Assembly (NCBI RefSeq): GCF_026790065.1
Contig: NZ_JALAMO010000007.1
Location: 370,829-434,828 of the forward strand
DNA: 64,000 bases
Source: Bacillus sp. N13C7
GTDB taxonomy: Bacteria > Bacillota > Bacilli > Bacillales > Bacillaceae
Reading direction: 5' to 3'
The position numbers and the translations under genes are program-made. Positions 30,188 to 40,006 of the stretch are shown here, one piece after another (the first letter of the stretch is position 1; every line of letters begins with the position of its first letter). The notes beneath the pieces are model-generated. The model saw nothing but the letters and a program-made list of their open reading frames with translations, made no database searches and was not told the DNA's origin.

Positions 30188-30892
30188 ATGAATGAGAATA
30201 TGAGTTTTAAAGAATTATATGCGATTGTCAAACACAGATTCGTGCTGATTCTGCTCATCACAATCGGCGTCACCCTTATTACGGGTTTTGTGCAATATAA
30301 GGTCATTTCACCGACCTACCAGGCGTCGACACAGGTGCTGGTTCATGAATCAGACGGTGAAGAAAACTCGAATCTCAGTGACATCCAGCGAAATCTTCAG
30401 TACAGCAGCACGTTCCAATCGATAATGAAAAGCACTGCCTTGATGGAAGAGGTCAAGGCGGAATTGCATCTTTCTGAATCGGCTTCCTCTCTGAAAGGAA
30501 AAGTGATGACCAGCAGTGAGAATGAATCAGAAATTATTAATGTTGCCGTCCAGGATCACGATCCGGCGAGAGCGGCTGAGATTGCGAACACGTTAGTGAA
30601 CAAGTTTGAAAAAGAAGTAGATGAAAGAATGAATGTACAAGGCGTACATATCTTATCAGAGGCGAAGGCTTCTGAAAGTCAAATGATCAAGCCTGCCAGG
30701 CTGCGAAATATGGTCATGGCTTTTGGCGCAGCTGTCATGGGCGGCATTACACTGGCATTTTTTCTGCATTTTCTCGATGATACGTGCAAAAGCGCACGTC
30801 AGCTCAGCGAGAGAACCGGATTGCCATGCTTAGGCTCCGTTCCTGATGTCCAAAAAGGGCGGAATCGCGGGATAAAACATTTCGGGGAGTGA
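30188..30892 (+). CDS. epsA: EpsA, Wzz-type modulator / transmembrane activator of tyrosine kinase EpsB
   Basis: This 234-residue polysaccharide co-polymerase has two membrane segments (residues 18-38 and about 175-197) flanking an extracytoplasmic coiled-coil-rich loop. The sequence matches the Wzz/YveK family. It acts with the kinase EpsB to control chain length and stimulates EpsB phosphorylation. It is the first gene of the eps operon. The start ATG 30188 has only a modest ribosome site, and an ATG eight bases earlier is followed at once by a stop. The overlap or abutment with epsB implies joint synthesis. Confidence 0.95.
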   Translation: MNENMSFKELYAIVKHRFVLILLITIGVTLITGFVQYKVISPTYQASTQVLVHESDGEENSNLSDIQRNLQYSSTFQSIMKSTALMEEVKAELHLSESASSLKGKVMTSSENESEIINVAVQDHDPARAAEIANTLVNKFEKEVDERMNVQGVHILSEAKASESQMIKPARLRNMVMAFGAAVMGGITLAFFLHFLDDTCKSARQLSERTGLPCLGSVPDVQKGRNRGIKHFGE

Positions 30893-30897
30893 AGCGA

Positions 30898-31581
30898 GTG
30901 ATCTTTAGAAAAAAGAAAGCAAGGCGAGGTTTGGCTCAAATATCCGTTTTACACAATAAATCAATTGTTGCGGAACAATACCGCACCATTCGGACAAACA
31001 TTGAGTTTTCATCCGTCCAGACCAACTTGCGGTCTATCCTCGTTACCTCCTCTGTGCCTGGTGAAGGTAAATCGTTCAGTGCAGCGAATCTTGCGGCTGT
31101 ATTTGCACAGCAGCAGGAAAAGAAAGTGCTGCTGGTGGATGCCGATTTAAGAAAACCGACCATCAACCAGACGTTTCAGGTTGAGAATGTAACCGGGCTG
31201 ACAAATGTACTGGTCGGTAATGCTTCACTCAGTGAGACGGTGCAAAAGACGCCGATCGACAACTTATATGTGCTGACAAGCGGGCCGACCCCGCCGAATC
31301 CGGCTGAACTCTTGTCTTCAAAAGCTATGGGAGATTTAATCTCTGACATCTATGAACAATTCAGCCTCGTCATCTTTGACTCCCCTCCGCTTTTGTCTGT
31401 TGCAGATGCCCAGATTTTAGCCAATCAGACAGACGGCAGCGTGCTCGTCGTTTTAAGCGGAAAAACGAAAACCGATACCGTCTTGAAAGCGAAGGACGCA
31501 CTGGAGCAATCCAATGCAAAGCTGTTAGGCGCTCTTTTAAACAAAAAGAAAATGAAAAAATCGGAACACTATTCCTACTAA
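30898..31581 (+). CDS. epsB: EpsB, bacterial tyrosine kinase
   Basis: This is a 227-residue cytoplasmic BY-kinase. Walker A is SSVPGEGKS (residues 51-59). Walker A' is [11 protein letters not shown] and Walker B is LVIFDSPP. The C-terminal tyrosine cluster ends HYSY (Tyr225, Tyr227), which are the autophosphorylation sites. The start is GTG 30898, five bases after GGGGAGTGA. A GTG at 30889 would add three residues and overlap that site. It pairs with EpsA. It is followed by the EAR element. Confidence 0.95.
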   Translation: MIFRKKKARRGLAQISVLHNKSIVAEQYRTIRTNIEFSSVQTNLRSILVTSSVPGEGKSFSAANLAAVFAQQQEKKVLLVDADLRKPTINQTFQVENVTGLTNVLVGNASLSETVQKTPIDNLYVLTSGPTPPNPAELLSSKAMGDLISDIYEQFSLVIFDSPPLLSVADAQILANQTDGSVLVVLSGKTKTDTVLKAKDALEQSNAKLLGALLNKKKMKKSEHYSY

Positions 31582-31587
31582 ATAGAT

Positions 31588-31715
31588 TATAAGGTGATGT
31601 CTCCTGACCTGTATCAATGGAGGCACTCGGCTCTGCTGTGGGCAGCTGATATTGCTGCCTTAGATGCTGGTCGTCGCTGGCGGGGCGTGAGGACGGGTTA
31701 AATGCCCACTTATCT
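31588..31715 (+). ncRNA. EAR element (eps-associated RNA, processive antitermination)
   Basis: The 232-base gap between epsB and epsC carries the structured leader known as EAR in Bacillales eps operons. It begins near GGTGATGTCTCCTGACCTG and includes short helices such as GGGCAGC...GCTGCC and GACGGGTTAAATGCCC. EAR is reported to let RNA polymerase read through terminators in the long operon. Boundaries are approximate. Confidence 0.85.
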
Positions 31716-31737
31716 GATATATACATAGGATGTGTTG

Positions 31738-31790
31738 TCGGTTTAGCTGCTGCCGATTTTTTTAGACGAAAACCGCCGCAGCTAAACCGA
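31738..31790 (+). repeat. Perfect 13-bp inverted repeat enclosing a T7 run ahead of epsC
   Basis: TCGGTTTAGCTGC (31738-31750) and GCAGCTAAACCGA (31778-31790) are exact complements. Between them, CCGA followed by seven Ts (31757-31763) could pair with the first TCGG as a short terminator stem, so the two pairings exclude each other. The repeat ends 11 bases before the GGGGGG ribosome site of epsC. Confidence 0.75.
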
Positions 31791-31813
31791 TAAAAGAATT
31801 AGGGGGGAAAAGG

Positions 31814-33634
31814 TTGAGTTACCGGAGAAGATTGTCAATGATTATTGCGCTGGATACGTACCTCGTTTTAAATTCAGTTATTGCAGGATATCAATTTTTA
31901 AAAGATTCCTATCAATTTTATGACTCCGGAGCATTATTGCTTACCGCTGTCAGCTTGCTCCTCAGCTATCATGTATGTGCTTTCCTGTTCCGTCAGTATA
32001 AACAGGTGTGGACATACACCGGACTCGGAGAGCTGATCGTCTTGCTTAAGGGCATTACGCTTTCGGCCGCTGTGACCGGCGTGATTCAGTATGCGGTGTA
32101 TCATACGATGTTCTTCCGTCTGTTAACCGCGTGCTGGGTGCTTCAGTTTTTGTCTATTGGAGGAACCCGTGTTTTATCAAGAGTGTTAAAAGAAAGCATC
32201 AGAAAAAAACGCAGCGCCTCGTCCCGCGCGCTGATTATCGGGGCGGGATCAGGAGGAACTCTGATGGTCAGGCAGCTGCTGTCGAAAGATGATCCTGACA
32301 TCATACCTGTCGCTTTTATTGATGACGACCAAACGAAGCATAAATTAGAAATTATGGGACTGCCCGTTATTGGCGGAAAAGAAAGTATCATGCCTGCGGT
32401 GCAAAAGCTCAAAATTAACTATATTATTATTGCCATTCCTTCGCTCCGCACCCATGAGCTTCAGGTGTTATATAAAGAATGTGTGCGAACAGGGGTAAAC
32501 ATCAAAATTATGCCTCATTTTGATGAAATGCTGCTCGGCACACGAACTGCCGGGCAAATCAGAGATGTAAAAGCTGAGGATTTGCTCGGCAGAAAGCCGG
32601 TCACCCTCGACACAAGCGAAATTTCAAACCGCATCAAAGGAAAAACAGTTCTCGTTACGGGAGCGGGCGGATCAATCGGTTCGGAAATCTGCCGGCAGAT
32701 CAGCATGTTCCGGCCTAAGGAAATCATTCTTCTCGGCCATGGAGAAAACAGCATTCATTCGATTTATACAGAATTAAATGGAAGGTTCGGCAAACAGATT
32801 GTGTTCCATACGGAAATTGCGGATGTGCAGGACCGCGATAAAATGTTTACCTTAATGAAAAAGTACGAGCCGCACGTGGTCTACCATGCAGCTGCCCATA
32901 AGCATGTGCCTTTAATGGAACACAATCCTGAAGAGGCTGTCAAAAACAACATTATCGGGACAAAAAATGTCGCGGAAGCAGCCGATATGGCAGGGACAGA
33001 AACGTTCGTGCTGATTTCATCGGATAAAGCAGTAAACCCGGCCAATGTGATGGGGGCAACAAAACGATTCGCCGAGATGATTATTATGAATCTCGGAAAA
33101 TTCAGCAGCACCAAATTTGTGGCTGTCCGCTTCGGCAATGTGCTCGGGAGCCGCGGCAGCGTCATTCCGATTTTCAAAAAACAGATTGAAAAAGGCGGCC
33201 CAGTGACGGTCACACATCCGGCGATGACCCGCTATTTCATGACAATTCCCGAGGCCTCAAGGCTTGTCATTCAGGCGGGGGCACTGGCAAAAGGACGTCA
33301 GATTTTTGTGCTCGATATGGGAGAACCCGTAAAAATTGTGGATCTTGCCAAAAACCTCATTCATTTGTCCGGCTACACGACTGAGCAGATCCCAATCGAA
33401 TTCACAGGCATTCGTCCCGGTGAAAAAATGTATGAGGAATTGCTGAACAAAAATGAAGTACACGCTGAACAAATCTTTCCGAAAATTCATATCGGCAAAG
33501 CGGTGGACGGCGATTGGCCGGTGCTGATGCGCTTTATCGAGGATTTTCATGACCTGCCGGAAGCTGACCTGAGAGAGAGGCTGTTTGCGGCCATCAATAC
33601 ATCAGACAAAATGACGGCTGCCAGTGTTCATTAG
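31814..33634 (+). CDS. epsC: EpsC, membrane-bound UDP-sugar 4,6-dehydratase
   Basis: This is a 606-residue SDR-type nucleotide-sugar dehydratase of the CapD/PglF class, acting on UDP-GlcNAc as the first step to the diacetamido sugar of the EPS. Four N-terminal membrane helices (to ~residue 120) precede a first Rossmann-like domain (LIIGAGSGG) and the catalytic domain (VTGAGGSIGSEI, ISSDKAVNP in place of the usual YxxxK tyrosine). I use TTG 31814, six bases from a strong GGGGGG site. The ATG at 31838 (MIIALD) is the usual annotated start, gives 598 residues and has GGAGAAG upstream. It is followed by epsD after 11 bases. Confidence 0.93.
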   Translation: MSYRRRLSMIIALDTYLVLNSVIAGYQFLKDSYQFYDSGALLLTAVSLLLSYHVCAFLFRQYKQVWTYTGLGELIVLLKGITLSAAVTGVIQYAVYHTMFFRLLTACWVLQFLSIGGTRVLSRVLKESIRKKRSASSRALIIGAGSGGTLMVRQLLSKDDPDIIPVAFIDDDQTKHKLEIMGLPVIGGKESIMPAVQKLKINYIIIAIPSLRTHELQVLYKECVRTGVNIKIMPHFDEMLLGTRTAGQIRDVKAEDLLGRKPVTLDTSEISNRIKGKTVLVTGAGGSIGSEICRQISMFRPKEIILLGHGENSIHSIYTELNGRFGKQIVFHTEIADVQDRDKMFTLMKKYEPHVVYHAAAHKHVPLMEHNPEEAVKNNIIGTKNVAEAADMAGTETFVLISSDKAVNPANVMGATKRFAEMIIMNLGKFSSTKFVAVRFGNVLGSRGSVIPIFKKQIEKGGPVTVTHPAMTRYFMTIPEASRLVIQAGALAKGRQIFVLDMGEPVKIVDLAKNLIHLSGYTTEQIPIEFTGIRPGEKMYEELLNKNEVHAEQIFPKIHIGKAVDGDWPVLMRFIEDFHDLPEADLRERLFAAINTSDKMTAASVH

Positions 33635-33645
33635 GGGGAGTGAAG

Positions 33646-34785
33646 ATGACGAAAAAAATCTTGTTTTGCGCGACCGTTGATTATCATTTTAAGGCCTTTC
33701 ACCTCCCTTACTTTCAATGGTTTAAACGAATGGGCTGGGAGGTTCATGTCGCCGCGAGCGGACAAACCAAGCTGCCGTATGTGGATGAGAAAATTTCCAT
33801 TCCGATTCGCAGATCGCCCTTTCATCCTCAGAATCTGGCCGTTTACAGACAGCTGAAGGACGTGATCGACAACAACCAATATGACATTGTCCATTGCCAT
33901 ACGCCGGTCGGCGGCGTGCTTGCCAGACTAGCGGCGAGGCAAGCAAGGCGGCACGGAACAAAGGTGCTGTACACAGCGCACGGCTTTCACTTCTGCAGCG
34001 GAGCGCCGATAAAAAATTGGCTTCTTTACTATCCGGTTGAGAAATGGCTTTCGGCATATACTGACTGCCTGATTACGATTAATGAAGAGGATTACACACG
34101 GGCGAAAGGACTTCAAAGGCCGGGCGGAAAGACGCAGAAAATTCACGGCATCGGCGTCAATACCGAGCGGTTCCGGCCTGTCAGCCTGGAAGAACAGCAA
34201 AAACTCAGAAAAAAACATGGATTCCAGGAAGACGATTTTATATTGGTTTATCCGGCTGAGCTTAATTTGAACAAAAATCAGAAGCTGCTAATTGAAGCCG
34301 CTGCCTTGCTGAAAGATAAAATTCCGTCGCTCCGCCTTGTATTTGCTGGAGAAGGGGCGATGGAACAAACATATCGAACGCTGGCTGAAAAGCTTGGCGC
34401 TTCCGGCAATATCCGCTTTTACGGCTTTTGCCGCGACATTCACGAGCTGATTCAGCTTGCAGATGTATCTGTCGCCTCCAGCATCAGAGAGGGCCTCGGC
34501 ATGAATGTGCTGGAGGGGATGGCGGCAGAAAAACCGGCAATTGCCACAGATAACCGCGGACACCGGGAAATCATCCGGGACGGAGAGAACGGTTTTCTGA
34601 TCAAAATCGGTGACAGTGCTGCTTTTGCTGGCCGGATTGAAGAGCTTTATCATAAGCCGGAACTCTGCAAAAAGCTGGGCCAGGAAGGCCGAAAAACAGC
34701 CTTGCGTTTTTCCGAGGCGCGAACGGTAGAAGAAATGGCAGATATTTATTCCGCGTACATGGATATAAAGGAGAAAAGCGTATGA
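33646..34785 (+). CDS. epsD: EpsD, GT4 family glycosyltransferase
   Basis: This 379-residue GT-B glycosyltransferase uses a nucleotide sugar to extend the lipid-linked EPS repeat unit at the cytoplasmic face of the membrane. The C-terminal GT4 signature is visible: YPAELNLNKNQKLLIEAA, FAGEGAMEQTY, and SIREGLGMNVLEGMAAE with the conserved acidic residues. The start is ATG 33646, five bases after GGGGAG. A GTG six bases earlier would add two residues. The stop overlaps epsE (ATGA). Confidence 0.92.
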   Translation: MTKKILFCATVDYHFKAFHLPYFQWFKRMGWEVHVAASGQTKLPYVDEKISIPIRRSPFHPQNLAVYRQLKDVIDNNQYDIVHCHTPVGGVLARLAARQARRHGTKVLYTAHGFHFCSGAPIKNWLLYYPVEKWLSAYTDCLITINEEDYTRAKGLQRPGGKTQKIHGIGVNTERFRPVSLEEQQKLRKKHGFQEDDFILVYPAELNLNKNQKLLIEAAALLKDKIPSLRLVFAGEGAMEQTYRTLAEKLGASGNIRFYGFCRDIHELIQLADVSVASSIREGLGMNVLEGMAAEKPAIATDNRGHREIIRDGENGFLIKIGDSAAFAGRIEELYHKPELCKKLGQEGRKTALRFSEARTVEEMADIYSAYMDIKEKSV

Positions 34786-35618
34786 ACTCAGGACCAAAAG
34801 TTTCTGTCATTATGGGCATTTATAATTGTGAACGCACTTTGGCAGAAAGCGTTGAATCCATTCTCAGCCAATCCTATAAAAACTGGGAGCTGATTATGTG
34901 TGATGATGCGTCAACTGACGGCACGCTCCGCATCGCGAAGCAGTATGCCGCTCATTACAGCGACCGCATCAAGCTGATTCAAAACAAAACAAATAAGCGG
35001 CTGGCTGCTTCATTAAATCATTGTCTTTCGCACGCAACAGGCCAGTATATCGCCCGCCAGGACGGAGACGACCTCTCGTACCCGCGCCGTCTGGAAAAGC
35101 AGGTCGCGTTTTTAGAAAAGCATCGGCATTACCAGGTGGTGGGGACCGGCATGCTAGTATTTGATGAATGCGGCGTAAGAGGCACACGTATCCTGCCTTC
35201 TGTACCGGAGCCGGGCATCATGGCAAAGGGGACCCCGTTTTGCCACGGAACGATTATGATGAGAGCGAGTGCCTACCGCACGCTGAAAGGCTACCGTTCG
35301 GTGCGGCGGACGAGACGAATGGAGGATATTGATTTGTGGCTTCGCTTTTTTGAAGAGGGCTTCAGGGGCTATAATCTCCAGGAAGCCTTGTATAAAGTAA
35401 GGGAAGACAGCGATGCATTCAAACGGCGGTCATTTACGTATTCCATTGATAACGCCATCCTTGTCTATCAGGCATGCAGACGATTGAAGCTTCCTTTATC
35501 TGATTACATATATATCGCAAAACCGTTAATCCGCGCCTTTATGCCTGCAGCCGTAATGAATCGCTATCACAAAAAAAGAGTGATGAACCAAAAGGAAGGG
35601 CTTGTTAAGCATGAATAG
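34782..35618 (+). CDS. epsE: EpsE, GT2 glycosyltransferase and flagellar clutch
   Basis: This is a 278-residue GT2 (GT-A fold) glycosyltransferase with the nucleotide-binding motif VIMGIYNCE, acidic MCDDASTDG and metal-site RQDGDD. In B. subtilis the protein has a second role. It binds the rotor protein FliG and stops flagellar rotation during biofilm formation. It starts at ATG 34782 behind AAGGAGAAAAG, overlapping the epsD stop. Confidence 0.94.
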   Translation: MNSGPKVSVIMGIYNCERTLAESVESILSQSYKNWELIMCDDASTDGTLRIAKQYAAHYSDRIKLIQNKTNKRLAASLNHCLSHATGQYIARQDGDDLSYPRRLEKQVAFLEKHRHYQVVGTGMLVFDECGVRGTRILPSVPEPGIMAKGTPFCHGTIMMRASAYRTLKGYRSVRRTRRMEDIDLWLRFFEEGFRGYNLQEALYKVREDSDAFKRRSFTYSIDNAILVYQACRRLKLPLSDYIYIAKPLIRAFMPAAVMNRYHKKRVMNQKEGLVKHE

Positions 35619-36759
35619 CGGCCAAAAGCGTGTGCTCCATGTTCTCAGCGGCATGAACAGGGGCGGTGCGGAAACTATGGTGATGAATTTATATCGGAAA
35701 ACGGACAGAAGCAAAGTGCAATTTGATTTTTTAACATATCGGAATGATCCGTGCGCTTATGATGAAGAAATTTTATCTTTAGGCGGGCGGCTTTTTTATG
35801 TTCCGAGCATTGGACAAAGCAATCCCCTTACATTTGTAAGGAATGTAAAAAACACGATAAAAGAAAACGGGCCGTTCAGTGCGGTTCATGCGCACACAGA
35901 TTTCCAAACGGGCTTTATCGCCCTTGCAGCACGGCTTGCCGGAGTGCCGGTCAGGGTATGCCATTCCCACAATACGTCGTGGAAGACGGGCTTCAATTGG
36001 AAGGACCGCCTGCAGCTGATGGTGTTTAGACGGCTTATTTTGGCCAATGCGACAGCACTGTGTGCCTGCGGAGAGGATGCGGGCAGGTTTTTATTCGGAC
36101 AGTCAAGCATGGAGCGGGAGCGTGTTCATCTTCTTCCAAACGGAATTGATCTTGATTTGTTCGCCCCAAATGGGCAGGCGGCTGTTAAAGAAAAAGCAAC
36201 TCGCGGCATTGCAGGTGACCGTCTCATTATTGGACATGTGGCCCGGTTTCATGAAGTGAAAAACCACGCGTTTCTGCTGAAGCTTGCCGCGCATCTCAAA
36301 GAACGAGGGGTTCGCTTTCAGCTCGTTCTTGCAGGAGACGGACCGCTGCGCGAGAAAATGGAGGAGGAGGCGCGGCGGCAGAACCTGCTGCCAGACGTGC
36401 TCTTTTTGGGCATCGAAGAACACATTCATGAATTGATGCGTACATTTGATGTGTTTGTCATGCCGTCTCTGTATGAAGGCTTGCCGGTTGTGCTTGTGGA
36501 AGCGCAGGCATCAGGACTTCCATGCATCATATCAGATACCATTACAGAAAAAGTCGATGCCGGTCTCGGACTTGTGACGAGATTAAGTCTTTCCGAGCCG
36601 ATTGGCATCTGGGCTGAAACCATTGCAAGAGCAGCCGCCGCAGGCCGGCCGAAGCGTGAGCTCATCAAAGAAACCCTCGCCGAACTTGGCTACGATGCAC
36701 AGCAAAATGTTGGAGCGCTGCTGAATGTATATAACATCAGCTGCGGAAAAGGACAATAA
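35611..36759 (+). CDS. epsF: EpsF, GT4 family glycosyltransferase
   Basis: This is a 382-residue GT-B glycosyltransferase. The N-terminal donor/acceptor domain opens with VLHVLSGMNRGGAETMV. The C-terminal domain has GHVARFHEVKNHAFLL, LAGDGPL and MPSLYEGLPVVLVEAQASG. The start ATG 35611 overlaps the end of epsE by eight bases. AAGGAAGG lies about 11 bases upstream. It probably adds one sugar of the EPS repeat unit. The sugar is unknown. Confidence 0.92.
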   Translation: MNSGQKRVLHVLSGMNRGGAETMVMNLYRKTDRSKVQFDFLTYRNDPCAYDEEILSLGGRLFYVPSIGQSNPLTFVRNVKNTIKENGPFSAVHAHTDFQTGFIALAARLAGVPVRVCHSHNTSWKTGFNWKDRLQLMVFRRLILANATALCACGEDAGRFLFGQSSMERERVHLLPNGIDLDLFAPNGQAAVKEKATRGIAGDRLIIGHVARFHEVKNHAFLLKLAAHLKERGVRFQLVLAGDGPLREKMEEEARRQNLLPDVLFLGIEEHIHELMRTFDVFVMPSLYEGLPVVLVEAQASGLPCIISDTITEKVDAGLGLVTRLSLSEPIGIWAETIARAAAAGRPKRELIKETLAELGYDAQQNVGALLNVYNISCGKGQ

Positions 36760-36762
36760 ACG

Positions 36763-37866
36763 ATGATTGTGTATGCTGTCAATATGGGAATTGTATATAT
36801 TTGGTCTTGGTTCGCCAAAATGTGCGGCGGACGTGACGATTCGCTCGCCACGGGGTATCGGCCGAATAAGCTTCTGATCTGGATTCCGCTCACGTCACTA
36901 GTGCTCGTGTCGGGTCTTCGCTACAAAGTCGGTACGGATTTTCAGACGTACACGCTGCTGTACGAATTGGCGGGCGATTACCAAAACGTATGGCAGATAT
37001 TCGGTTTCGGTACTGCGAAAACGGCGACAGATCCGGGTTTTACCGCGCTGCTTTGGCTGATGAATTTCATCACGAAGGATCCGCAAATCATGTATATAAC
37101 GGTTGCGGCTGTGACCTACAGCTTTATTATGAAGACACTCGCCGACTACGGAAGGCCGTTTGAGCTGAGTGTCTTTTTATTTTTGGGAACCTTTCATTAT
37201 TACGCGTCTTTCAACGGCATCAGGCAATACATGGTGGCAGCCGTTTTGTTTTGGGCGATCCGCTATATCATCAGCGGGAACTGGAAACGATATTTTCTAA
37301 TCGTGCTGATCAGCTCGCTCTTTCATTCCTCGGCGCTGATTATGATTCCCGTGTATTTTGTTGTCAGAAGAAAAGCCTGGTCACCGGCGATATTCGTCTT
37401 ATCCGCTTTATTTCTCGGCATGACGTTTTTATACCAGAAATTTATTTCTGTGTTTGTCGTTGTGCTGGAAAACAGCTCGTACAGCCATTATGAAAAATGG
37501 CTCATGTCCAACACGAACGGAATGAATGTCATTAAAATCGCTGTCTTGATTCTGCCGCTGTTTCTCGCCTTTTGCTACAGAGCGCGTTTGCGGAAGCTGT
37601 GGCCGCAAATCGATATCGTCGTCAATTTGTGCCTGCTCGGATTTTTGTTTGGGCTTTTGGCCACTAAGGACGTGATCTTTGCCAGGTTCAACATTTATTT
37701 CGGCCTGTATCAAATGATTCTAGTCCCTTATTTCGTCAGGATATTTGATAAAAAATCGAATGCCCTGATCTATATCGCTATCATTGTTTGTTATTTTCTT
37801 TACAGTTATTTGCTTATGCCGGTTGATTCGTCCGTTCTGCCCTACAGAACGATTTTTTCCCGGTAA
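36763..37866 (+). CDS. epsG: EpsG, Wzy-like polysaccharide polymerase
   Basis: This is a 367-residue integral membrane protein with about ten to twelve hydrophobic segments, belonging to the EpsG family (Wzy-type polymerases). The large loop after the first helices contains the conserved [17 protein letters not shown], typical of this family. It is expected to link flipped repeat units on the outer face of the membrane. It starts three bases after the epsF stop and ends three bases before the longest possible frame of epsH. Confidence 0.9.
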   Translation: MIVYAVNMGIVYIWSWFAKMCGGRDDSLATGYRPNKLLIWIPLTSLVLVSGLRYKVGTDFQTYTLLYELAGDYQNVWQIFGFGTAKTATDPGFTALLWLMNFITKDPQIMYITVAAVTYSFIMKTLADYGRPFELSVFLFLGTFHYYASFNGIRQYMVAAVLFWAIRYIISGNWKRYFLIVLISSLFHSSALIMIPVYFVVRRKAWSPAIFVLSALFLGMTFLYQKFISVFVVVLENSSYSHYEKWLMSNTNGMNVIKIAVLILPLFLAFCYRARLRKLWPQIDIVVNLCLLGFLFGLLATKDVIFARFNIYFGLYQMILVPYFVRIFDKKSNALIYIAIIVCYFLYSYLLMPVDSSVLPYRTIFSR

Positions 37867-37890
37867 TTTATGCAAGAGGAGCCGGTCATT

Positions 37891-38925
37891 ATGGAAACAC
37901 CTGCGGTTAGTCTGTTAGTCGCTGTTTATAACACGGAAACATATATCAAAACGTGTCTCGAGTCGCTGCGGAATCAGACGGTAGACAATATTGAAATCAT
38001 CGTCGTCAATGACGGTTCAGCAGACGCCAGCCCGGATATTGCAGAGGAATACGCCAAAATCGATAACAGGTTCAAGGTGATTCATCAGGAGAACCAGGGT
38101 CTCGGCGCGGTTCGAAACAAGGGCATTGAGGCAGCCCGCGGCGAGTTTATTGCGTTTATAGATTCAGACGATTGGATCGAGCCTGATTATTGCGAGCAGA
38201 TGCTTCAGGCGGCAGGCGATGAAACTGATCTTGTCATTTGCAATTACGCCGCGGAGTTTGAGGACACTGGGAAAACCATGGTCTCTGACATTGCGGAAAC
38301 CTATCAAGGGCAGCCGAAGGAGCACTATATCAAGGCATTATTCGAAGGGAAGGTCAGAGGGTTTTCATGGAACAAACTGTACAGAAGAAGCATGGTTGAA
38401 GCACATCGGCTGTCGTTTCCGCTCCGAGGAGAGCTGGAGCATGTCGAGGATCAGTTTTTCAGCTTCCGGGCTCATTTTTTCGCCCGCTCGGTATCCTATG
38501 TAAAAGCGCCGCTCTATCATTACCGAATTCACCTTTCCTCCATCGTGCAGCGCTATCAGAAAAAACTGTTTGAATCAGGACTTGCGTTATATGAAGCTAA
38601 CGCGACGTTTTTACAGGAGAACAACAAACTGAAGGAGTATCAGAAAGAGCTTGATACCTTTATCGTGCTTCACAGCAGCATCTGTATGCTGAATGAATGG
38701 AAAACAAGCGGCAGCCGCCGGCTGTTTGAAAGGTTTAGAAATGTCGGTATGATTTGCGCGGACCAGGTGTTTCAGGAGAGCCTCTCAAAAACGGGTACTG
38801 CGCCTTTTGACGCAAAACGGTCATGCCTGCTTCTGATGGCGAAATACAGAATGACGCCGTTGGTCGCTATGGCGTCAGCCGTGTATCAGCGGGTAATCGA
38901 GTACAAAATGAGAAACAGAGGGTGA
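37891..38925 (+). CDS. epsH: EpsH, GT2 family glycosyltransferase
   Basis: This is a 344-residue GT2 glycosyltransferase with LLVAVYNTE at the start, the acidic VVNDGSADAS, and FIDSDDWIEPDY as the metal-binding DxD region. It is homologous to EpsJ in the same operon. The start is ATG 37891, nine bases from AAGAGGAG. The reading frame is open from an ATG at 37870, but that lies upstream of the ribosome site. It is likely involved in adding an N-acetylated sugar to the repeat unit. The exact acceptor is not visible from sequence. Confidence 0.93.
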   Translation: METPAVSLLVAVYNTETYIKTCLESLRNQTVDNIEIIVVNDGSADASPDIAEEYAKIDNRFKVIHQENQGLGAVRNKGIEAARGEFIAFIDSDDWIEPDYCEQMLQAAGDETDLVICNYAAEFEDTGKTMVSDIAETYQGQPKEHYIKALFEGKVRGFSWNKLYRRSMVEAHRLSFPLRGELEHVEDQFFSFRAHFFARSVSYVKAPLYHYRIHLSSIVQRYQKKLFESGLALYEANATFLQENNKLKEYQKELDTFIVLHSSICMLNEWKTSGSRRLFERFRNVGMICADQVFQESLSKTGTAPFDAKRSCLLLMAKYRMTPLVAMASAVYQRVIEYKMRNRG

Positions 38926-38929
38926 GGAC

Positions 38930-40006
38930 ATGTCGTTACAATCGTTGAAAATCAATCTTGCAGAATGGCTGCTGCTTAAGCTCAAATACCCGTCCCAATA
39001 TTGGCTGGGTGCCCCCGATCAGCCGGTAAAGGCCGCAGCACATCAGAAAAAAATCATTCTGACCCTGCTGCCGTCCCATGACAATTTGGGGGATCACGCG
39101 ATTGCTTATGCCAGCAAGGCGTTTCTTGAGCGGGAGTACCCCGATTTCGACATCATCGAGGTCGATATGAAGGACATTTATAAATCAGCAAAAGCGCTGC
39201 TTCGTTCGCGCCATCCGGAGGATATGGTCTTTATCATCGGCGGCGGAAACATGGGGGATTTATACCGTTATGAGGAGTGGACGCGCCGTTTCATCATTAA
39301 AACATTTCACGACTATCGAGTTGTCCAGCTTCCGGCAACGGCTCATTTTTCTGATACGAAAAAGGGGCGCAAAGAGCTGAAACGGGCACAGAAAATTTAT
39401 AACGCGCATCCCGGCCTGTTGCTGATGGCGCGCGATGAAACAACATATCAATTTATGAAGCAGCATTTTCAGGAAAAAACGATTTTGAAGCAGCCGGACA
39501 TGGTGCTGTATTTAGATAGAAGCAAGACCCCCGCAGAGCGCGAAGGGGTTTATATGTGTTTGCGTGAGGATCAGGAAAGCGTGCTGCAGGAGGGCCAGAG
39601 AAATCGGGTGAAGGCGGCGCTTATTGAAGCATTTGGCGAGATCAAATCCTTTACGACAACGATCGGGCGCCGGGTCAGCCGCGACTCCCGGGAGCAGGAG
39701 CTTGAAGCGCTGTGGTCTAAGCTGCAAAGGGCAGAAGCTGTTGTTACTGACAGGCTTCATGGCATGATCTTTTGCGCGCTGACAGGAACGCCGTGTGTCG
39801 TCATCCGCTCCTTTGACCACAAGGTGATGGAAGGCTATCAATGGCTCAAAGACATCCCATCGATGGTACTGATTGAACACCCCGACCCCGAGTGCGTGAC
39901 AGCCGCAGTGAAAGAGCTGTTAACAAAAGAAACACCTCGTGCCGGCTTTCCGAGAGATGTGTATTTTAAAGGGCTGCGGGATAAAATCAGCGGTGAAGCG
40001 CAATGA
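38930..40006 (+). CDS. epsI: EpsI, pyruvyl transferase
   Basis: This is a 358-residue protein of the polysaccharide pyruvyl transferase family, which puts a ketal-linked pyruvate on a sugar of the EPS. Characteristic stretches are LLPSHDNLGDHAIAYA near the N-terminus, IIGGGNMGDLYRYEEW and VTDRLHGMIFCALTGTP near the C-terminus. The start follows GGTGAGG. It overlaps epsJ by four bases. EpsO later in the operon is a second member of the family. Confidence 0.93.
   Translation: MSLQSLKINLAEWLLLKLKYPSQYWLGAPDQPVKAAAHQKKIILTLLPSHDNLGDHAIAYASKAFLEREYPDFDIIEVDMKDIYKSAKALLRSRHPEDMVFIIGGGNMGDLYRYEEWTRRFIIKTFHDYRVVQLPATAHFSDTKKGRKELKRAQKIYNAHPGLLLMARDETTYQFMKQHFQEKTILKQPDMVLYLDRSKTPAEREGVYMCLREDQESVLQEGQRNRVKAALIEAFGEIKSFTTTIGRRVSRDSREQELEALWSKLQRAEAVVTDRLHGMIFCALTGTPCVVIRSFDHKVMEGYQWLKDIPSMVLIEHPDPECVTAAVKELLTKETPRAGFPRDVYFKGLRDKISGEAQ

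Noticed and set aside
36103-36429. Minus-strand frame inside epsF, among many similar long frames opposite eps genes
   Set aside because: The GC-rich third positions of eps genes leave long shadow frames. None has a ribosome site or recognisable domain.
37870-37890. Seven-residue N-terminal extension of EpsH
   Set aside because: The ATG at 37870 lies upstream of the AAGAGGAG ribosome site, while the ATG at 37891 is well spaced from it and matches the family start.
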